A stretch of 64,000 nucleotides of DNA. Source: Candidatus Poribacteria bacterium. GTDB lineage: Bacteria > Poribacteria > WGA-4E > WGA-3G. Of the stretch, positions 48,069-57,907 are shown one piece after another. Under the pieces are notes generated by a model. That model was not told the origin of the DNA. It ran no database searches and was given only the letters and a program-made list of their open reading frames with translations. Position numbers and translations under genes: made by a program. Location: assembly GCA_028820845.1 (NCBI GenBank), contig JAPPII010000047.1, positions 1-64,000 of the forward strand. Reading direction: 5' to 3'. The stretch's first letter is position 1. Each line of letters opens with the position of its first letter.

Positions 48069-51000
48069 TTAAAAGATGCGGTCCAAACGCAAAATGATTT
48101 GTGGATTCCGTAGCGAGAACGATGCACTAAGGGGTTCTGCAACCTCAAGCGCAATACTCAAAGGTCCGAGACCTCCTGACGAATCCATAAAAACGGAACA
48201 ACCGACACCGATTGCGGTGTTGAATTGCGTCGTGAATTCGCCAAAGTCTGGAAATGCGACATCGTCGTACCACCACGCCCTACCCGAATCTAAGAAGCAG
48301 CTCAGCGTCCATCCAAGAACAGCATCAGATTCGGGGAACGTTACCTCTTTCATAAATCGATACTCAAGGTTAAGCAGTAACCGATTATCTCCAGCAAATC
48401 TATTGAAACCGTAGCCTCGGAGGTTAGCACCACCACCGAGGTGCAGGAGTCGTTGTGTGGGCAAGGGCGCGTCTGAAAAATCACCGCCAACTCGGACATG
48501 GAGATGATGCGGACCGAACAATCGTGTATAGCGTATCAACTCAAATTGATAGAGATTGAAGGGATAGTCTCCTCTTGCGATTTCGATGCCGACCTGTCCA
48601 CGCCACCCCCGTTGGGTGCGTTCATTGGCAGAAAAGTAGGTATGGAAATGCCGCCTTGTGGTGGATTTGTGGTCTCGCGTATCAAAGGCATAAATCAAGG
48701 CGACCCCTTCCAACACACCGCTATCAATTCGGGCATTGCCTCGCTTGACCTGGTTTCGATTTAAGTAACTCCAATCCGTTGATTTGGAGAGATTATCGTG
48801 TGCTTCCGTTGTCAATTCGAGTCGCAAGTAGTGCCATTCCGAAGCTGCGTAGGTTATCCATCCCTGAACACCCTGACGGCGGTAATAATCCTGAAGGTCG
48901 AAACCGTAGTAGGCAGCACTCAGATTGACGTTACCGGAACTTAGCGCGGCATTAGAACTGATGCCTGTGAGTTTATACACACTTGCGCCGACTTTGAGAG
49001 ATTGCCGACTAAAAAAACTCTTCTCAAGTCCGGCGTGATAGTCCCATGTTTTGCTGGAAAATCCACGACTTAGGGCACCGAAAAGTTGCTCTTTACCTAC
49101 GCGCTGGGTTGTGAGCCGGGTTGCGAGTGTTCCGCCTGCGCCGAGTACTAACCCATGGACACGGTTGAATTGAAGAATCGGGAAGCCGGAAGTGCTCGCG
49201 CGCGGTTGCTCCTCAATTTCAACAATCATGATGTTTTTTCCGCCCTCGCGCTGGACTCGCCAATTCTGGATCGATTTGAAGTCCTCATTATTTGCGTTGA
49301 GCTGCCGTCGCATCTGGTTTATTTTTGACTGCCCGAGGGAACGATGATAGACATCAGGAGTCGGTGAATTCGGTTTTTCGTCGGCATCTGCGGTTTCTAT
49401 ATTCAGTGCCTTCAAGAGTTCTTCGCGAGAAATTTGGTGATTTCCGGTAAAACGTACTTCGTGTAATGTGCCCTCATTAATGGTAAAGGTAAGCACATCG
49501 TCAAGGTATTGACGGGTAACCGTAGCGGACTCATGGTCAAATGCAAGTACATCGTCAATGTGCCGATAAGTAACCGTAGCGAATTCGTATCCGCGGTTTA
49601 AATAAAAATCCGCAATCAATTGTTGTTTGCGTTTAACAACATCAAGGGCGAGATAGCCACTTTCTAATTGAAACCACCGCTTGATGAAAGCCGTAGGAAA
49701 AGTTCTGTTTCCATCAATCTGAATCTGGCGAGCAAATACGACAGGTGCTTCTGTAATTTTAATAAGCAGTCCAATAGTTGCCGAGCGTTCGGACGCTGCA
49801 TCGTCGGCAATCAACTGTTTCGTCTCCAAACGTACATCCTGGAACATGTCTCGGTTCCGCATTTCAGCCAGCAACCATGACAGTTGGGTGCTTGTGATAA
49901 CATCTCCAGCCCGAACAGGTATTTGTTGCTGAACAACCTCTGTCGGAATTAAAGTATTGCCCTCAATTTCAATCGTTGCAACTCGGAATTGCTCTTCGGT
50001 TGCAAAGGTTTCAGAAGGGAAAGGTGACCGTCTTTCAAAACGGAGAACTCCCATCGCTGGGGCAATGTATTCGGAAAGGGGTGCGGTGTATTCATGTGGC
50101 AAATGGGGCCACCATGGATGCTCGTCATAGTAAGTTGGTAACCAATAACTGTACTCCCGCTGTGTAGTAGATACGAAGTTTTCGGTATCCTTTGTAATCA
50201 GCTGCGCCTTACGGTGAATGTTAAAAAGTGATATATCTTTGAGTTCGGACGAATTTTGTAAATTTATCTGCGCCGGTTTTTCCAGCGTTTCACGCGGGAT
50301 CGCAATTTCAAGGCTCCAAGAAGTGGCGTTAATTTGTGTTGCAACCTCCGCATCTGAACTCCAAGCGCGGTCTCCTTCAAAGGTCGTCTTCAGTGCTTGT
50401 TGATCCAAGGCAAGTTGGACATCTGATGGCGCGAATTGGAAGCTCGCCTCTCCGGGCTTACTGACCTGTTGGTCAAAGAGCGCGCCAATTGGATTGATAA
50501 CAAGGTGATGGTAAACATCGGTGCGTGGATTGGCATCAATTAGGATTTCAATGCACTCATCTTCCCAAATCGGGGAATCGCGCTGCGTCTGTGAGACACG
50601 AGGTAGTTGCGAATTGGGGATATGTGCAATCACACCGATATATAAATTTTGATCATCCCACATCAAGAAAGTCTCAGTCAAATCGTTAGATGCCTCAGTG
50701 CCTTCAGCATTCTGAAACACCGAGAGGGCACTGGCAGCTTGCCAGACAAGTTCAGACAAATTTCCATCAACAACCGGAGGCTTCTCTGTTCGCGGCACAG
50801 GATGTGCGGCATCCAGCAACGACGCGGGTTCTGTATCTGCTTGGGCGTTCCCTTGGTCTCCAGTAGGCATACTTTGTAGCAGCGAGATTCCTTGAGTCGC
50901 TTTTAAACGAAATAGCGGTCCACCATCATTAATAATAGCGAGTGGGGTATCACTTTCAATTTGTGCCGGTAGATTAATGACGACTTGCTGCTTTTCGCTT

Positions 51001-51833
51001 TCAAGCAGGGCATCAATAGCGTAATCTTCAGGAAGTTGCAAAAGTATGTTTCCACCTTGCGCAGTTATATCCATCGGTGCTGCAACAGGGTCAAGGATAG
51101 TCAACTCAACCGCTCCATTCTTCGTCTCCAATTTGTTCTGACCGCGTGTCAACAAAATCTTGCCTTTGATGTTTCCACTTGTTAGGTTCACATTATAGTT
51201 CCCTAAGGTTTCATTTAAGTGGACATTACCTGTCTCCGTTTTAATCTCTATCTCCCCACGAATGCCCTGAAGTTGGATCTCTCCTGCCTTCGATTGAAGT
51301 TTAACGGAGACATCTGAAGGCGTTTTAATTGTACATCTCAACCGGAGGTGCCCACCGAATGTTACTGGTAGATTCTCAATACTGGAAAATGGAATTGGGG
51401 CTGCTTGGGTGTCATCGTCTCCGGGGAGTTGGACTTTCAACTGAAGCGTGCCGTTGTCTTTGGTTCCTGTTACAGAGATATTATCAAGGTAGCTGCGGAT
51501 AGCGAGGTCGTGTCCGGTATGTGTGGCTTGTGTCTGTTTTTCAAGGGCAACGGTAATTGTATCCCCTTCTGTAGCGACGCATTCGATGTCTCCGGGTATA
51601 TTTAAATTCAGATTTATTTGGTAAACGTCTTGGAAACTAAAGGTATGTGATGATGTTGTCCGCAATGCCGACTTCTGTGCTTCAGCAATTGATTCGGCCG
51701 CAATAGGGTTAGGTGTCCGACTCTCAACATCATGATCCACTGCGTATGTAGGATAGACAAGTAGATTTAACACGAGCATGCGTGTGAGAAATAGAAAAAG
51801 ATTGGGTAGAATGGGGCGAGATAGGAGTGACAT
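48069..51833 (-). CDS. Adhesin (DUF4097)-CBM9-POTRA-Omp85 fusion
   Basis: 1,254 aa with a signal peptide (about 1-32, ending YAVDH). From about 55 to 300 a DUF4097 adhesin-like beta region is seen, with VKLQSKAGEIQLQ-type strands. A CBM9-like domain follows at about 340-560: VVDGNLSELVWQAA, WDDQNLYIGVIAHI, DECIEILIDANP. Two POTRA-like domains lie near 610-800 and an Omp85-type barrel of about 380 residues forms the C terminus; the lid-type motif GGGANLRGYGFNRF lies near 1130. Omp85 proteins normally carry only POTRA domains in front of the barrel. GAGGAA precedes the ATG. Confidence 0.85.
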   Translation of the reverse strand: MSLLSRPILPNLFLFLTRMLVLNLLVYPTYAVDHDVESRTPNPIAAESIAEAQKSALRTTSSHTFSFQDVYQINLNLNIPGDIECVATEGDTITVALEKQTQATHTGHDLAIRSYLDNISVTGTKDNGTLQLKVQLPGDDDTQAAPIPFSSIENLPVTFGGHLRLRCTIKTPSDVSVKLQSKAGEIQLQGIRGEIEIKTETGNVHLNETLGNYNVNLTSGNIKGKILLTRGQNKLETKNGAVELTILDPVAAPMDITAQGGNILLQLPEDYAIDALLESEKQQVVINLPAQIESDTPLAIINDGGPLFRLKATQGISLLQSMPTGDQGNAQADTEPASLLDAAHPVPRTEKPPVVDGNLSELVWQAASALSVFQNAEGTEASNDLTETFLMWDDQNLYIGVIAHIPNSQLPRVSQTQRDSPIWEDECIEILIDANPRTDVYHHLVINPIGALFDQQVSKPGEASFQFAPSDVQLALDQQALKTTFEGDRAWSSDAEVATQINATSWSLEIAIPRETLEKPAQINLQNSSELKDISLFNIHRKAQLITKDTENFVSTTQREYSYWLPTYYDEHPWWPHLPHEYTAPLSEYIAPAMGVLRFERRSPFPSETFATEEQFRVATIEIEGNTLIPTEVVQQQIPVRAGDVITSTQLSWLLAEMRNRDMFQDVRLETKQLIADDAASERSATIGLLIKITEAPVVFARQIQIDGNRTFPTAFIKRWFQLESGYLALDVVKRKQQLIADFYLNRGYEFATVTYRHIDDVLAFDHESATVTRQYLDDVLTFTINEGTLHEVRFTGNHQISREELLKALNIETADADEKPNSPTPDVYHRSLGQSKINQMRRQLNANNEDFKSIQNWRVQREGGKNIMIVEIEEQPRASTSGFPILQFNRVHGLVLGAGGTLATRLTTQRVGKEQLFGALSRGFSSKTWDYHAGLEKSFFSRQSLKVGASVYKLTGISSNAALSSGNVNLSAAYYGFDLQDYYRRQGVQGWITYAASEWHYLRLELTTEAHDNLSKSTDWSYLNRNQVKRGNARIDSGVLEGVALIYAFDTRDHKSTTRRHFHTYFSANERTQRGWRGQVGIEIARGDYPFNLYQFELIRYTRLFGPHHLHVRVGGDFSDAPLPTQRLLHLGGGANLRGYGFNRFAGDNRLLLNLEYRFMKEVTFPESDAVLGWTLSCFLDSGRAWWYDDVAFPDFGEFTTQFNTAIGVGCSVFMDSSGGLGPLSIALEVAEPLSASFSLRNPQIILRLDRIF

Positions 51834-51909
51834 TCCGTGACAATTCCTCTACAACTTTAGCATACATCGCAGTGTAATATCGGCATGAAAACCGTCCCTA
51901 CAGATTTCC

Positions 51910-51938
51910 TTGACATATTTTAAATAATACTTTATACT
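51910..51938 (+). promoter_or_regulatory. Consensus promoter of the xylose-isomerase-like gene
   Basis: TTGACA at 51910-51915 and TATACT at 51933-51938 with a 17-bp AT-rich spacer. The transcript would have a leader of about 125 bases before the ATG at 52,073. The 239-bp gap 51834-52072 shows nothing else. Confidence 0.75.
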
Positions 51939-52072
51939 TATTAGAAAAGTCAAGCAGTTTTTTCCGTATCCTTCATAGCAATTGCCACGTTTTACTTAGT
52001 GTGAAGAAATACTATTATTTTATTCCCTAATGAAGCAGGCATTCCAAAAACGCTGCGTACAGGAGAAAGAAG

Positions 52073-53125
52073 ATGAGTGAATCTGTCAAAGGGGCAACAG
52101 AATACTGTTTCTCTTTTGGACCATGGAACATACACGAGGGAACAGACCCTTTTGGACCGCCTGTTCGGGAATTGTTCAGTTTTGATAAGAAAGTTGAATT
52201 TTACCGAGATCTCGGTTTTGTTGGTATCCAATTTCATGATGATGACATTGTCCCTGATATTGACGAAAAAACATACGCCGAATTGATAGAGCAGACGAAA
52301 AAGGTTAAGGCGCGACTGGATGGTGAAGGACTCACAGCAGAGGTAGTGGCACCACGGCTGTGGGAATCTCCGCAAACTATAGATGGTGCTTATACATCGA
52401 ATTCCGCTAAAGAACGACACTACGCGCTGGAACGCTCAAAACGGTGTGTGGACATTGCCAACGAGATTGGATGCAAAAACCTTGTGCTATGGCTTGCGCG
52501 CGAAGGCACTTATATTCGAGAGACGAAATCGTCGGCAGCTGCAGTCGGACAGATCCTTGATGCCATTAACGTTCTACTCGAATACGATCCAGAAATCCGA
52601 ATTTTAATTGAACCGAAACCGAACGAACCGATGGACATCGCCTATATACCAACGATTGGACATGCTATCGGTTTAGCGTATGCGAGCAAGGCACCAGAAC
52701 GTGTTGGCGGGTTAATTGAAAGTGCGCACGCGATTCTTGCGGGATTAGAACCCTCCGATGAAATGGGGTATGCCCTTTACCATAAGAAACTCTGGAGTGT
52801 CCATCTCAATGATCAGAACGGTCTAAAGTTCGACCAAGACAAGGCATTCGGTTCGGTCAACTTACGGCGTGCATTTAATCAGGTCCGGGTGCTCGAAGAG
52901 AACGGATACGGCAGAAATGGTGAATTCATAGGGCTGGATGTGAAAGTTATGCGAACACAACCGCGCGAAATCTCTACAAAACATCTATTGAGTAGCCGCC
53001 GAACCTTTTTAAATCTACTCGAAAAGGTCCGAACTTATGATAAAAAAGTCGAGCAGGAGTTTATCGCAGCTCGAGACTACGAAGGCTTGGATTTCTATAT
53101 CCTTGAACACCTCCTTGGTACCTGA
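52073..53125 (+). CDS. Xylose isomerase-like TIM-barrel protein
   Basis: 350 aa, with CAGGAGA upstream. It follows the xylose isomerase fold of the actinobacterial class: FHDDD at about 54-58 (active-site His), LIEPKPNEP at about 178-186 (metal-binding Glu and Lys) and HLNDQNG near 256. The N terminus FSFGPWNIHEGTDPFG corresponds to the family's FTFGLWTVGW...DPFG block. It may act on xylose, glucose or a related sugar; the family is broad, so the substrate is not assigned. It is followed by a nucleotide kinase gene after 85 bp. Confidence 0.87.
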   Translation: MSESVKGATEYCFSFGPWNIHEGTDPFGPPVRELFSFDKKVEFYRDLGFVGIQFHDDDIVPDIDEKTYAELIEQTKKVKARLDGEGLTAEVVAPRLWESPQTIDGAYTSNSAKERHYALERSKRCVDIANEIGCKNLVLWLAREGTYIRETKSSAAAVGQILDAINVLLEYDPEIRILIEPKPNEPMDIAYIPTIGHAIGLAYASKAPERVGGLIESAHAILAGLEPSDEMGYALYHKKLWSVHLNDQNGLKFDQDKAFGSVNLRRAFNQVRVLEENGYGRNGEFIGLDVKVMRTQPREISTKHLLSSRRTFLNLLEKVRTYDKKVEQEFIAARDYEGLDFYILEHLLGT

Positions 53126-53210
53126 GACTATCGGAAATGCGCGTAAATTGTTCATGTAAGACACGTTATAACTCAATGAAGAATAAAGGCGGCAGAGGAC
53201 AAAAACAGAA

Positions 53211-53861
53211 ATGATAACGGATAAGAGCCCTCTACCTGAGGCGACTGGACCGTGTTATCAAGCAGTGTTGCTTGTCGGTCCCCCCGGTGTTGGTAAGGGA
53301 ACACAAGGGAAGATGCTGGCACAAATTCCTGGTATTTTCCACATCTCCAGCGGCGACATGTTCCGCGAACTTGATCGCAATTCAAAATTCGGGCGAATTT
53401 TCCAAGAATACGCAGGCATCGGTAAGTTAGTGCCAGATGATATGACAATCAAAATCTGGCAAGACTACATGGCGGCGAAAATACGTGACGAGGTATACAA
53501 CCCGAAAAGCGATCTGCTCATTCTTGATGGCATCCCCCGTAACATCACACAAGCAAATTTGATGGCACCTTTTGTGCAGGTTTTTAAAGTCATCTACATG
53601 GTTTGTGAAGATCGGGAAGTGATGTTTAAACGGATTCGCGGACGCTCGTTGAAAGAGCACCGCATTGACGACGCCGAAGAACTGGTAGTTCGCTATCGAT
53701 GGGATGTTTATAAACGAGAAACGGAACCGCTGATCGACTACTACCCGCAAGAACGCGTTCGGATTGTGGATGCGAATACTATTGCTTCTGATGTGCTTCA
53801 CCAAATCCTATCGGCAGTCGTTCCAGTTCAGAAGAAGTACTTTGAACCACCTGTGATGTAA
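53211..53861 (+). CDS. Adenylate kinase-family nucleoside monophosphate kinase
   Basis: 216 aa. P-loop GPPGVGKGTQ at about 23-32, SSGDMFREL in the NMP-binding region, LDGIPRN near 105-110 and an RIDD-type arginine region near 145-155. The LID insertion is short and has no zinc-binding cysteines. It phosphorylates AMP or another nucleoside monophosphate with ATP. An N-terminal extension of about 18 residues sets it apart from typical Adk, so it may be a second kinase rather than the housekeeping enzyme. AGAGGA precedes the ATG. Confidence 0.88.
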   Translation: MITDKSPLPEATGPCYQAVLLVGPPGVGKGTQGKMLAQIPGIFHISSGDMFRELDRNSKFGRIFQEYAGIGKLVPDDMTIKIWQDYMAAKIRDEVYNPKSDLLILDGIPRNITQANLMAPFVQVFKVIYMVCEDREVMFKRIRGRSLKEHRIDDAEELVVRYRWDVYKRETEPLIDYYPQERVRIVDANTIASDVLHQILSAVVPVQKKYFEPPVM

Positions 53862-53890
53862 ATGGTTGTCAGTAACTTAAAATTCCCTAT

Positions 53891-55594
53891 TCAATCGCGA
53901 CGTTGATAGAGGCGGAGCTCAGGATGTACCAGTGCTCGCATTGGAAACGGAGCATCTCTATCAGATATTTGAACGCCTAAAAAGCGCGGTGTCCGCTTAA
54001 AGGTCTTGGACAATACATACGGACTTCCTACCCCTAAAATCCGCTCGTAAAATGCCAGCGTCTCCTCCACGGCAACTCCATCAAGAGGATACCAATCCTG
54101 TTCTTGATAATCTTTGGGTTGCTTCTGGTATTTTTGGAATACTTCAAGGTTTGGCACGAGGATAAGGCCCCACTCTGCCTCCCCATCCATCACCTCTAAA
54201 TCTACTTCGGGAAGCAGCCAATCGAACAAGACCTCTGGTGCGCGGGCGATAATCTCTTCTGGCGGAACGTGCTTCGTTATCCATTCAGATGCTGAAATAC
54301 GTGTCGGTTGTGTTGTCAGGACAAAAGCAAAAGCAGCCGTATACATCGATGCATAAAGTACCACAATCCCTCCTACAACGACTGTAACCCATTTTCCAAA
54401 TACACCATACCCACCTGCTCCAGTAAGACTTTTAGAACCTCTCATTTTTCGCTGACATCCGAACTCGAAAAGTGCTTCGATAGTACCTGGCAAACGCACA
54501 AGCGCAGCCGCAGCAAACACAGTCAGAGTTGGATAGAGTATCAACAAATGACGGGCAAACTTGACTTTATGGACCCCGATAAAGAGTAGATAGGGAATAA
54601 CGAAGGCAAGTAAAGCGAACGCCACTGTAGGGGCTCCGCCGATGTCCCGTCTCAGCGAAAGGATACCTCGCAGCACACCCAAACCGACAAGGAGCGCGAG
54701 CGGCAATCCCACGCCCCATTTCAAGAGGCTCCACAGGTAGGTAAACCGCTGTAGCCAACCAGCATCGCCCGTTGAAATGAGACCGAAATGTCCTTGATGA
54801 TAGTGGATCGCCTCATACCAGAAATCAGAAAAGAAAAGATTCCACGTTGGTGAAACCAGATCCATTAACCAATAGGGACAGAGGAGTGTGAAGGTTAAAA
54901 CAGAAACACCGATGACTGTTGCGAGCCTTTTATAGAATCCGGTGCTACCGACAAAACACAACAGAGAAAAACCGCAGAAGACAGTCGTGAACTTGACTGC
55001 AAACCCAAATCCAGCGACAACACCGAGCCATACCGCAGTCTGGGAGGTCAGCGCACCTGAAGAAGAACGCGAACGTGTTACAAGATAGAGAAACAGCGTC
55101 ACACAAAAGGTCGCTGGCATGTCAACGAGTGCGAGACGCGACTCATTGGTGGCGTGTAACATTGCAACAGCGAGCAATCCGGCTGCGATTTGTCCAATCC
55201 GTCTGCCGTAACACCGCCGCCCGATGCAATAGGTAAGCCAGAGTGTTGCCGTTGATAGTAAGACATTCACACACCGTGCCAACAAAATCACACGGGGTTC
55301 CGTTAGGTGTATACCGACAAACGATAACAGTTTCCCTATCAGCGCGATGAGGTAAAACCACGCTGTTCCGGGCCAATTGTAGGTTTGTGGGACGGCTGTG
55401 AGGTGAACGAGGTTCAGCACATCTTGCGCAATGATGACCTCACGCGGATCTGGCGCGTCGGGCAAGCCGACGTTTATACCGATGAGACGGAGCGCGAAAC
55501 CGATTGCGAGAATCGTTGAGATAATAAGACTATTCGCAAAGTTGGGATGGTTTGCTAAATTGGGGGAATTTCTCGCTGCAACAAGCGATTTCAT
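53891..55594 (-). CDS. GT39/ArnT-like membrane glycosyltransferase
   Basis: 567 aa with about 11 hydrophobic helices over the first 430 residues and a C-terminal soluble part. The first periplasmic loop carries GLPDAPDPRE (about 46-56), the acidic site used by GT-C enzymes of the PMT/ArnT class to transfer sugar from a polyprenyl-phosphate donor. The acceptor (lipid or protein) cannot be told. No other glycosylation gene is next to it. No clear ribosome binding site lies before the ATG at 55,594. Confidence 0.85.
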   Translation of the reverse strand: MKSLVAARNSPNLANHPNFANSLIISTILAIGFALRLIGINVGLPDAPDPREVIIAQDVLNLVHLTAVPQTYNWPGTAWFYLIALIGKLLSFVGIHLTEPRVILLARCVNVLLSTATLWLTYCIGRRCYGRRIGQIAAGLLAVAMLHATNESRLALVDMPATFCVTLFLYLVTRSRSSSGALTSQTAVWLGVVAGFGFAVKFTTVFCGFSLLCFVGSTGFYKRLATVIGVSVLTFTLLCPYWLMDLVSPTWNLFFSDFWYEAIHYHQGHFGLISTGDAGWLQRFTYLWSLLKWGVGLPLALLVGLGVLRGILSLRRDIGGAPTVAFALLAFVIPYLLFIGVHKVKFARHLLILYPTLTVFAAAALVRLPGTIEALFEFGCQRKMRGSKSLTGAGGYGVFGKWVTVVVGGIVVLYASMYTAAFAFVLTTQPTRISASEWITKHVPPEEIIARAPEVLFDWLLPEVDLEVMDGEAEWGLILVPNLEVFQKYQKQPKDYQEQDWYPLDGVAVEETLAFYERILGVGSPYVLSKTFKRTPRFLGVQISDRDAPFPMRALVHPELRLYQRRD

Positions 55595-55615
55595 CTTTTA
55601 TAATCTGTTAAGATG

Positions 55616-56230
55616 CTATTGTCTTTCTATAATTTGTAGTTTTTTTTGAATATCGGCTTTGAGCTCTTCATCCTGTCCTATCAGTGTTAATGATTTCTCA
55701 AGATCCTTCTTACTTCCATTGGTGTCTCCTAACTTGTATTTGGCAACGCCCCTATTCGCATGGGCTCTCGCTAAATTAGGGTCCAAGTCAATGGCAATGT
55801 TAAAGTCTGAAATAGCGTCTTCCGGGTGTCCCAGTTTGCCTTTTACGACTCCTTTCGTGCCTCCTCTACCGTTATAGGCTTCCGCTAAATCGGGTTTCAA
55901 GCGAATAGCCTCGTCAAAATCGGACAAAGCTTCAAAATTTTGTCCTATATTTGCATTCGCAATACCTCTATTGCCATAAGCATCTACATGATCGGGCTCA
56001 AGACTAATAGTTTTGCTAAAGTCGGCAATAGCTTCAGAATGCTGTTCCAGCTGCCCGTAAGCTCTTCCTTTTTGGTAGTACGCTTCCGCAAAATCAGGTT
56101 TTAAGCGAATTGCCTCGGTAAAGGCTGAAATGGCATCAAAATAATTTCCTTGATTGTACAACGTAATACCCTTATCAAGGTAATTTTCTGGAGATTCAAC
56201 ATTGTTATTTAGAGTATTGGTGTTTTCCAT
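55616..56230 (-). CDS. TPR protein, 204 aa
   Basis: After a short polar N terminus the protein consists of about five tetratricopeptide repeats (AIRLKPDFAEAYYQKG and AISLEPDHVDAYGNRG types, residues about 15-185) and a short charged tail. No signal peptide, so cytoplasmic; a protein-binding adaptor is inferred. The repeats resemble those of the FRG-TPR protein at the left of the window. The stop region is close behind the glycosyltransferase start. Confidence 0.85.
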   Translation of the reverse strand: MENTNTLNNNVESPENYLDKGITLYNQGNYFDAISAFTEAIRLKPDFAEAYYQKGRAYGQLEQHSEAIADFSKTISLEPDHVDAYGNRGIANANIGQNFEALSDFDEAIRLKPDLAEAYNGRGGTKGVVKGKLGHPEDAISDFNIAIDLDPNLARAHANRGVAKYKLGDTNGSKKDLEKSLTLIGQDEELKADIQKKLQIIERQ

Positions 56231-56307
56231 TAGACTGTTTTTCCTGTAGAGTGATACTCAGACCTCAGGTAGTCTATTGGCTCGTCCCGACTCGGAACTT
56301 CTTCCAG

Positions 56308-56766
56308 CTATGGAGCGTCTAACTTCACCAGAAGTTCTTTTAGCAGTTCATGTAATGTAGGATCTCCCGTGTCCACACTCTCTTTTTCGTTGCTAACTGT
56401 GGGATTTTCCGTGTCTACGCTCTCTTTTTCTTTATTAGCACGCCTGTAGATAAGGATGGTCACTAAAGGACTTCCCAAAATTCCAGCCAGAATTATGTAT
56501 AGTAGGTTAAGCATAATTCCTGTTCTTTCTTCAAGTTTCGTGACCGATGCTTTCAATTCTCCAACAGTTGTTTTCAATTCTCTCACAGTTGTGTTGAGTG
56601 CTTTCACTGTTGTGTCAAGATTTCCCACTGTTGTGTTCAGTTTCGCCACATCTATCTTTTGGGTAACTGTTATAACATGTGAATCTGATTCTTCCTGTCC
56701 GAAAGCGGAAGCAACAACAAAAAGGACACAAAAAACTTGGAGTAATATAGTCCGCCCATTTGGCAT
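56308..56766 (-). CDS. Secreted coiled-coil protein with TM helix (family B)
   Basis: 152 aa from the ATG at 56,766, preceded by AGGAG. Signal peptide (about 1-24, ending SAFGQ), a run of heptads of the form LNTTVxxLxTTV (about 40-85) predicting a long coiled coil, a transmembrane helix (about 90-112), then a cytoplasmic tail with a duplicated ESVDT-xNPT element. The general plan equals that of the proteins at 38,934 and 60,066. Function unknown. Confidence 0.75.
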   Translation of the reverse strand: MPNGRTILLQVFCVLFVVASAFGQEESDSHVITVTQKIDVAKLNTTVGNLDTTVKALNTTVRELKTTVGELKASVTKLEERTGIMLNLLYIILAGILGSPLVTILIYRRANKEKESVDTENPTVSNEKESVDTGDPTLHELLKELLVKLDAP

Positions 56767-57000
56767 TGTAAATCTCCTGAATTTTGAAATTTTAACGTAT
56801 GAAAACAATGCAAACGTTATATTTTCAGTTAGAGGCTAAATTATTTTAACATATTATTCAAGAAAAAAACAGGGAAATGAGAAACCCAAAAATTCTATAC
56901 ACATTTCCCCCGAAATTATTTGCGCAATCCGTGTCATCCGCGATTTGCGGCGTACTCACCCAAATGCGACATGCCCTCAGACAACAAATAACGGAGGCAC

Positions 57001-57019
57001 AGACTAACAGTCTATGCTA
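57001..57019. repeat. Mini-hairpin with AAC loop and ATGCTA tail, copy 2
   Basis: AGACT-aac-AGTCT followed by ATGCTA. Stem bases differ from copies 1 and 3, but pairing is kept. A GCACA upstream of the stem is shared with copy 1. The rest of the gap 56767-57031 holds a 9-bp repeat near 56926-56955 and no gene. Confidence 0.65.
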
Positions 57020-57031
57020 CAGGATCCATGT

Positions 57032-57907
57032 TTACGTATACCAACTCGGAAACGGCAGCCCCTTTCTTTTCAAGAGCGCGAGCTCGGCTTTGAGGTTGCA
57101 TTGCGATTTTTTTGTCCCTTGGATACTCGGCTCGCGCGACAACTTTATCCGCAATGTTTTCATGGCATTATGGATCGCAGAGTCAATGATACCGAGCAAT
57201 TCAAGCACGCGCCGGTCGAGATCTGCCCGGACCGCATCATGCTTTTTCTGTTTTGCACGGTAACACTCGTTAAACGGGAGCAGCTTCTCACGCTTGAGGG
57301 CATTGAAGATTGCTTCCGCCTCTATAAGTTGTGCTTCTGTTAACGCGGTTACATCTAACGTGGGAAGCGTGCCGAGTGTTGTTAAGGCTATCATGCCTCG
57401 TCCTGGTTGTTGTTTACCGGCGTGCATCCAGTGGCAGAGCAACCCAAGCGTTGAATTGCTCCAGAGCATGAACGGGTATTCATATCGGGGATCCTCAATA
57501 GCGACATTGCTTAGCGATCTTACACCAATAGAAGGTCTCTCTATGAATACAGCAGCTGCCGAAGAAGCGTTAAACCTTAGATTGACATTGTAGTGGGTAC
57601 GGCTATTGCGGGTAAGCAGCTGCTGCAGCTTCGCTTCGCGTCCGGGATGTAGTACACCGTGAGCATCAGGAAGTGCCTCCATTGTTCGCTGGATAGGAGA
57701 GTTGACCTGCCAGAGACAAGGATAATCATCTGTGTCACCACAACCCTCCATCATATCAAAAGTGCCTTGTTTGCCAGCACCGTATACATGTAGGTGAGAC
57801 CTGCTAACGGTTGCCAGTTCACCCACACGACACATCGGGATATCTGCTACTTTTAATTCGGTAGCGAGGTTCAGCTTCCCGTTTATCTCCTTTTCAGTTG
57901 CCCCCAA
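57032..57907 (-). pseudogene. C-terminal fragment of a large DNA-methylase-like protein
   Basis: The open frame encodes 291 aa, beginning at TTG inside the end of the upstream dockerin gene; an in-frame stop lies just upstream. The sequence (WSNSTLGLLCHWMHAGKQQPGRG, then LPTLDVTALTEAQL, LPFNECYRA and LDRRVLELLG) resembles, from memory, the C-terminal specificity region of large N6-DNA-methylase-type proteins of about 1,000 aa. No SAM motif or NPPY is present, so the catalytic part is missing. I call it a remnant, perhaps of a lost modification gene. It could still be expressed by coupling to the upstream gene (25-bp overlap). Confidence 0.6.

Noticed and set aside
57294-57593. Plus-strand ORF in the methylase remnant
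   Set aside because: It is a shadow frame without a ribosome binding site.
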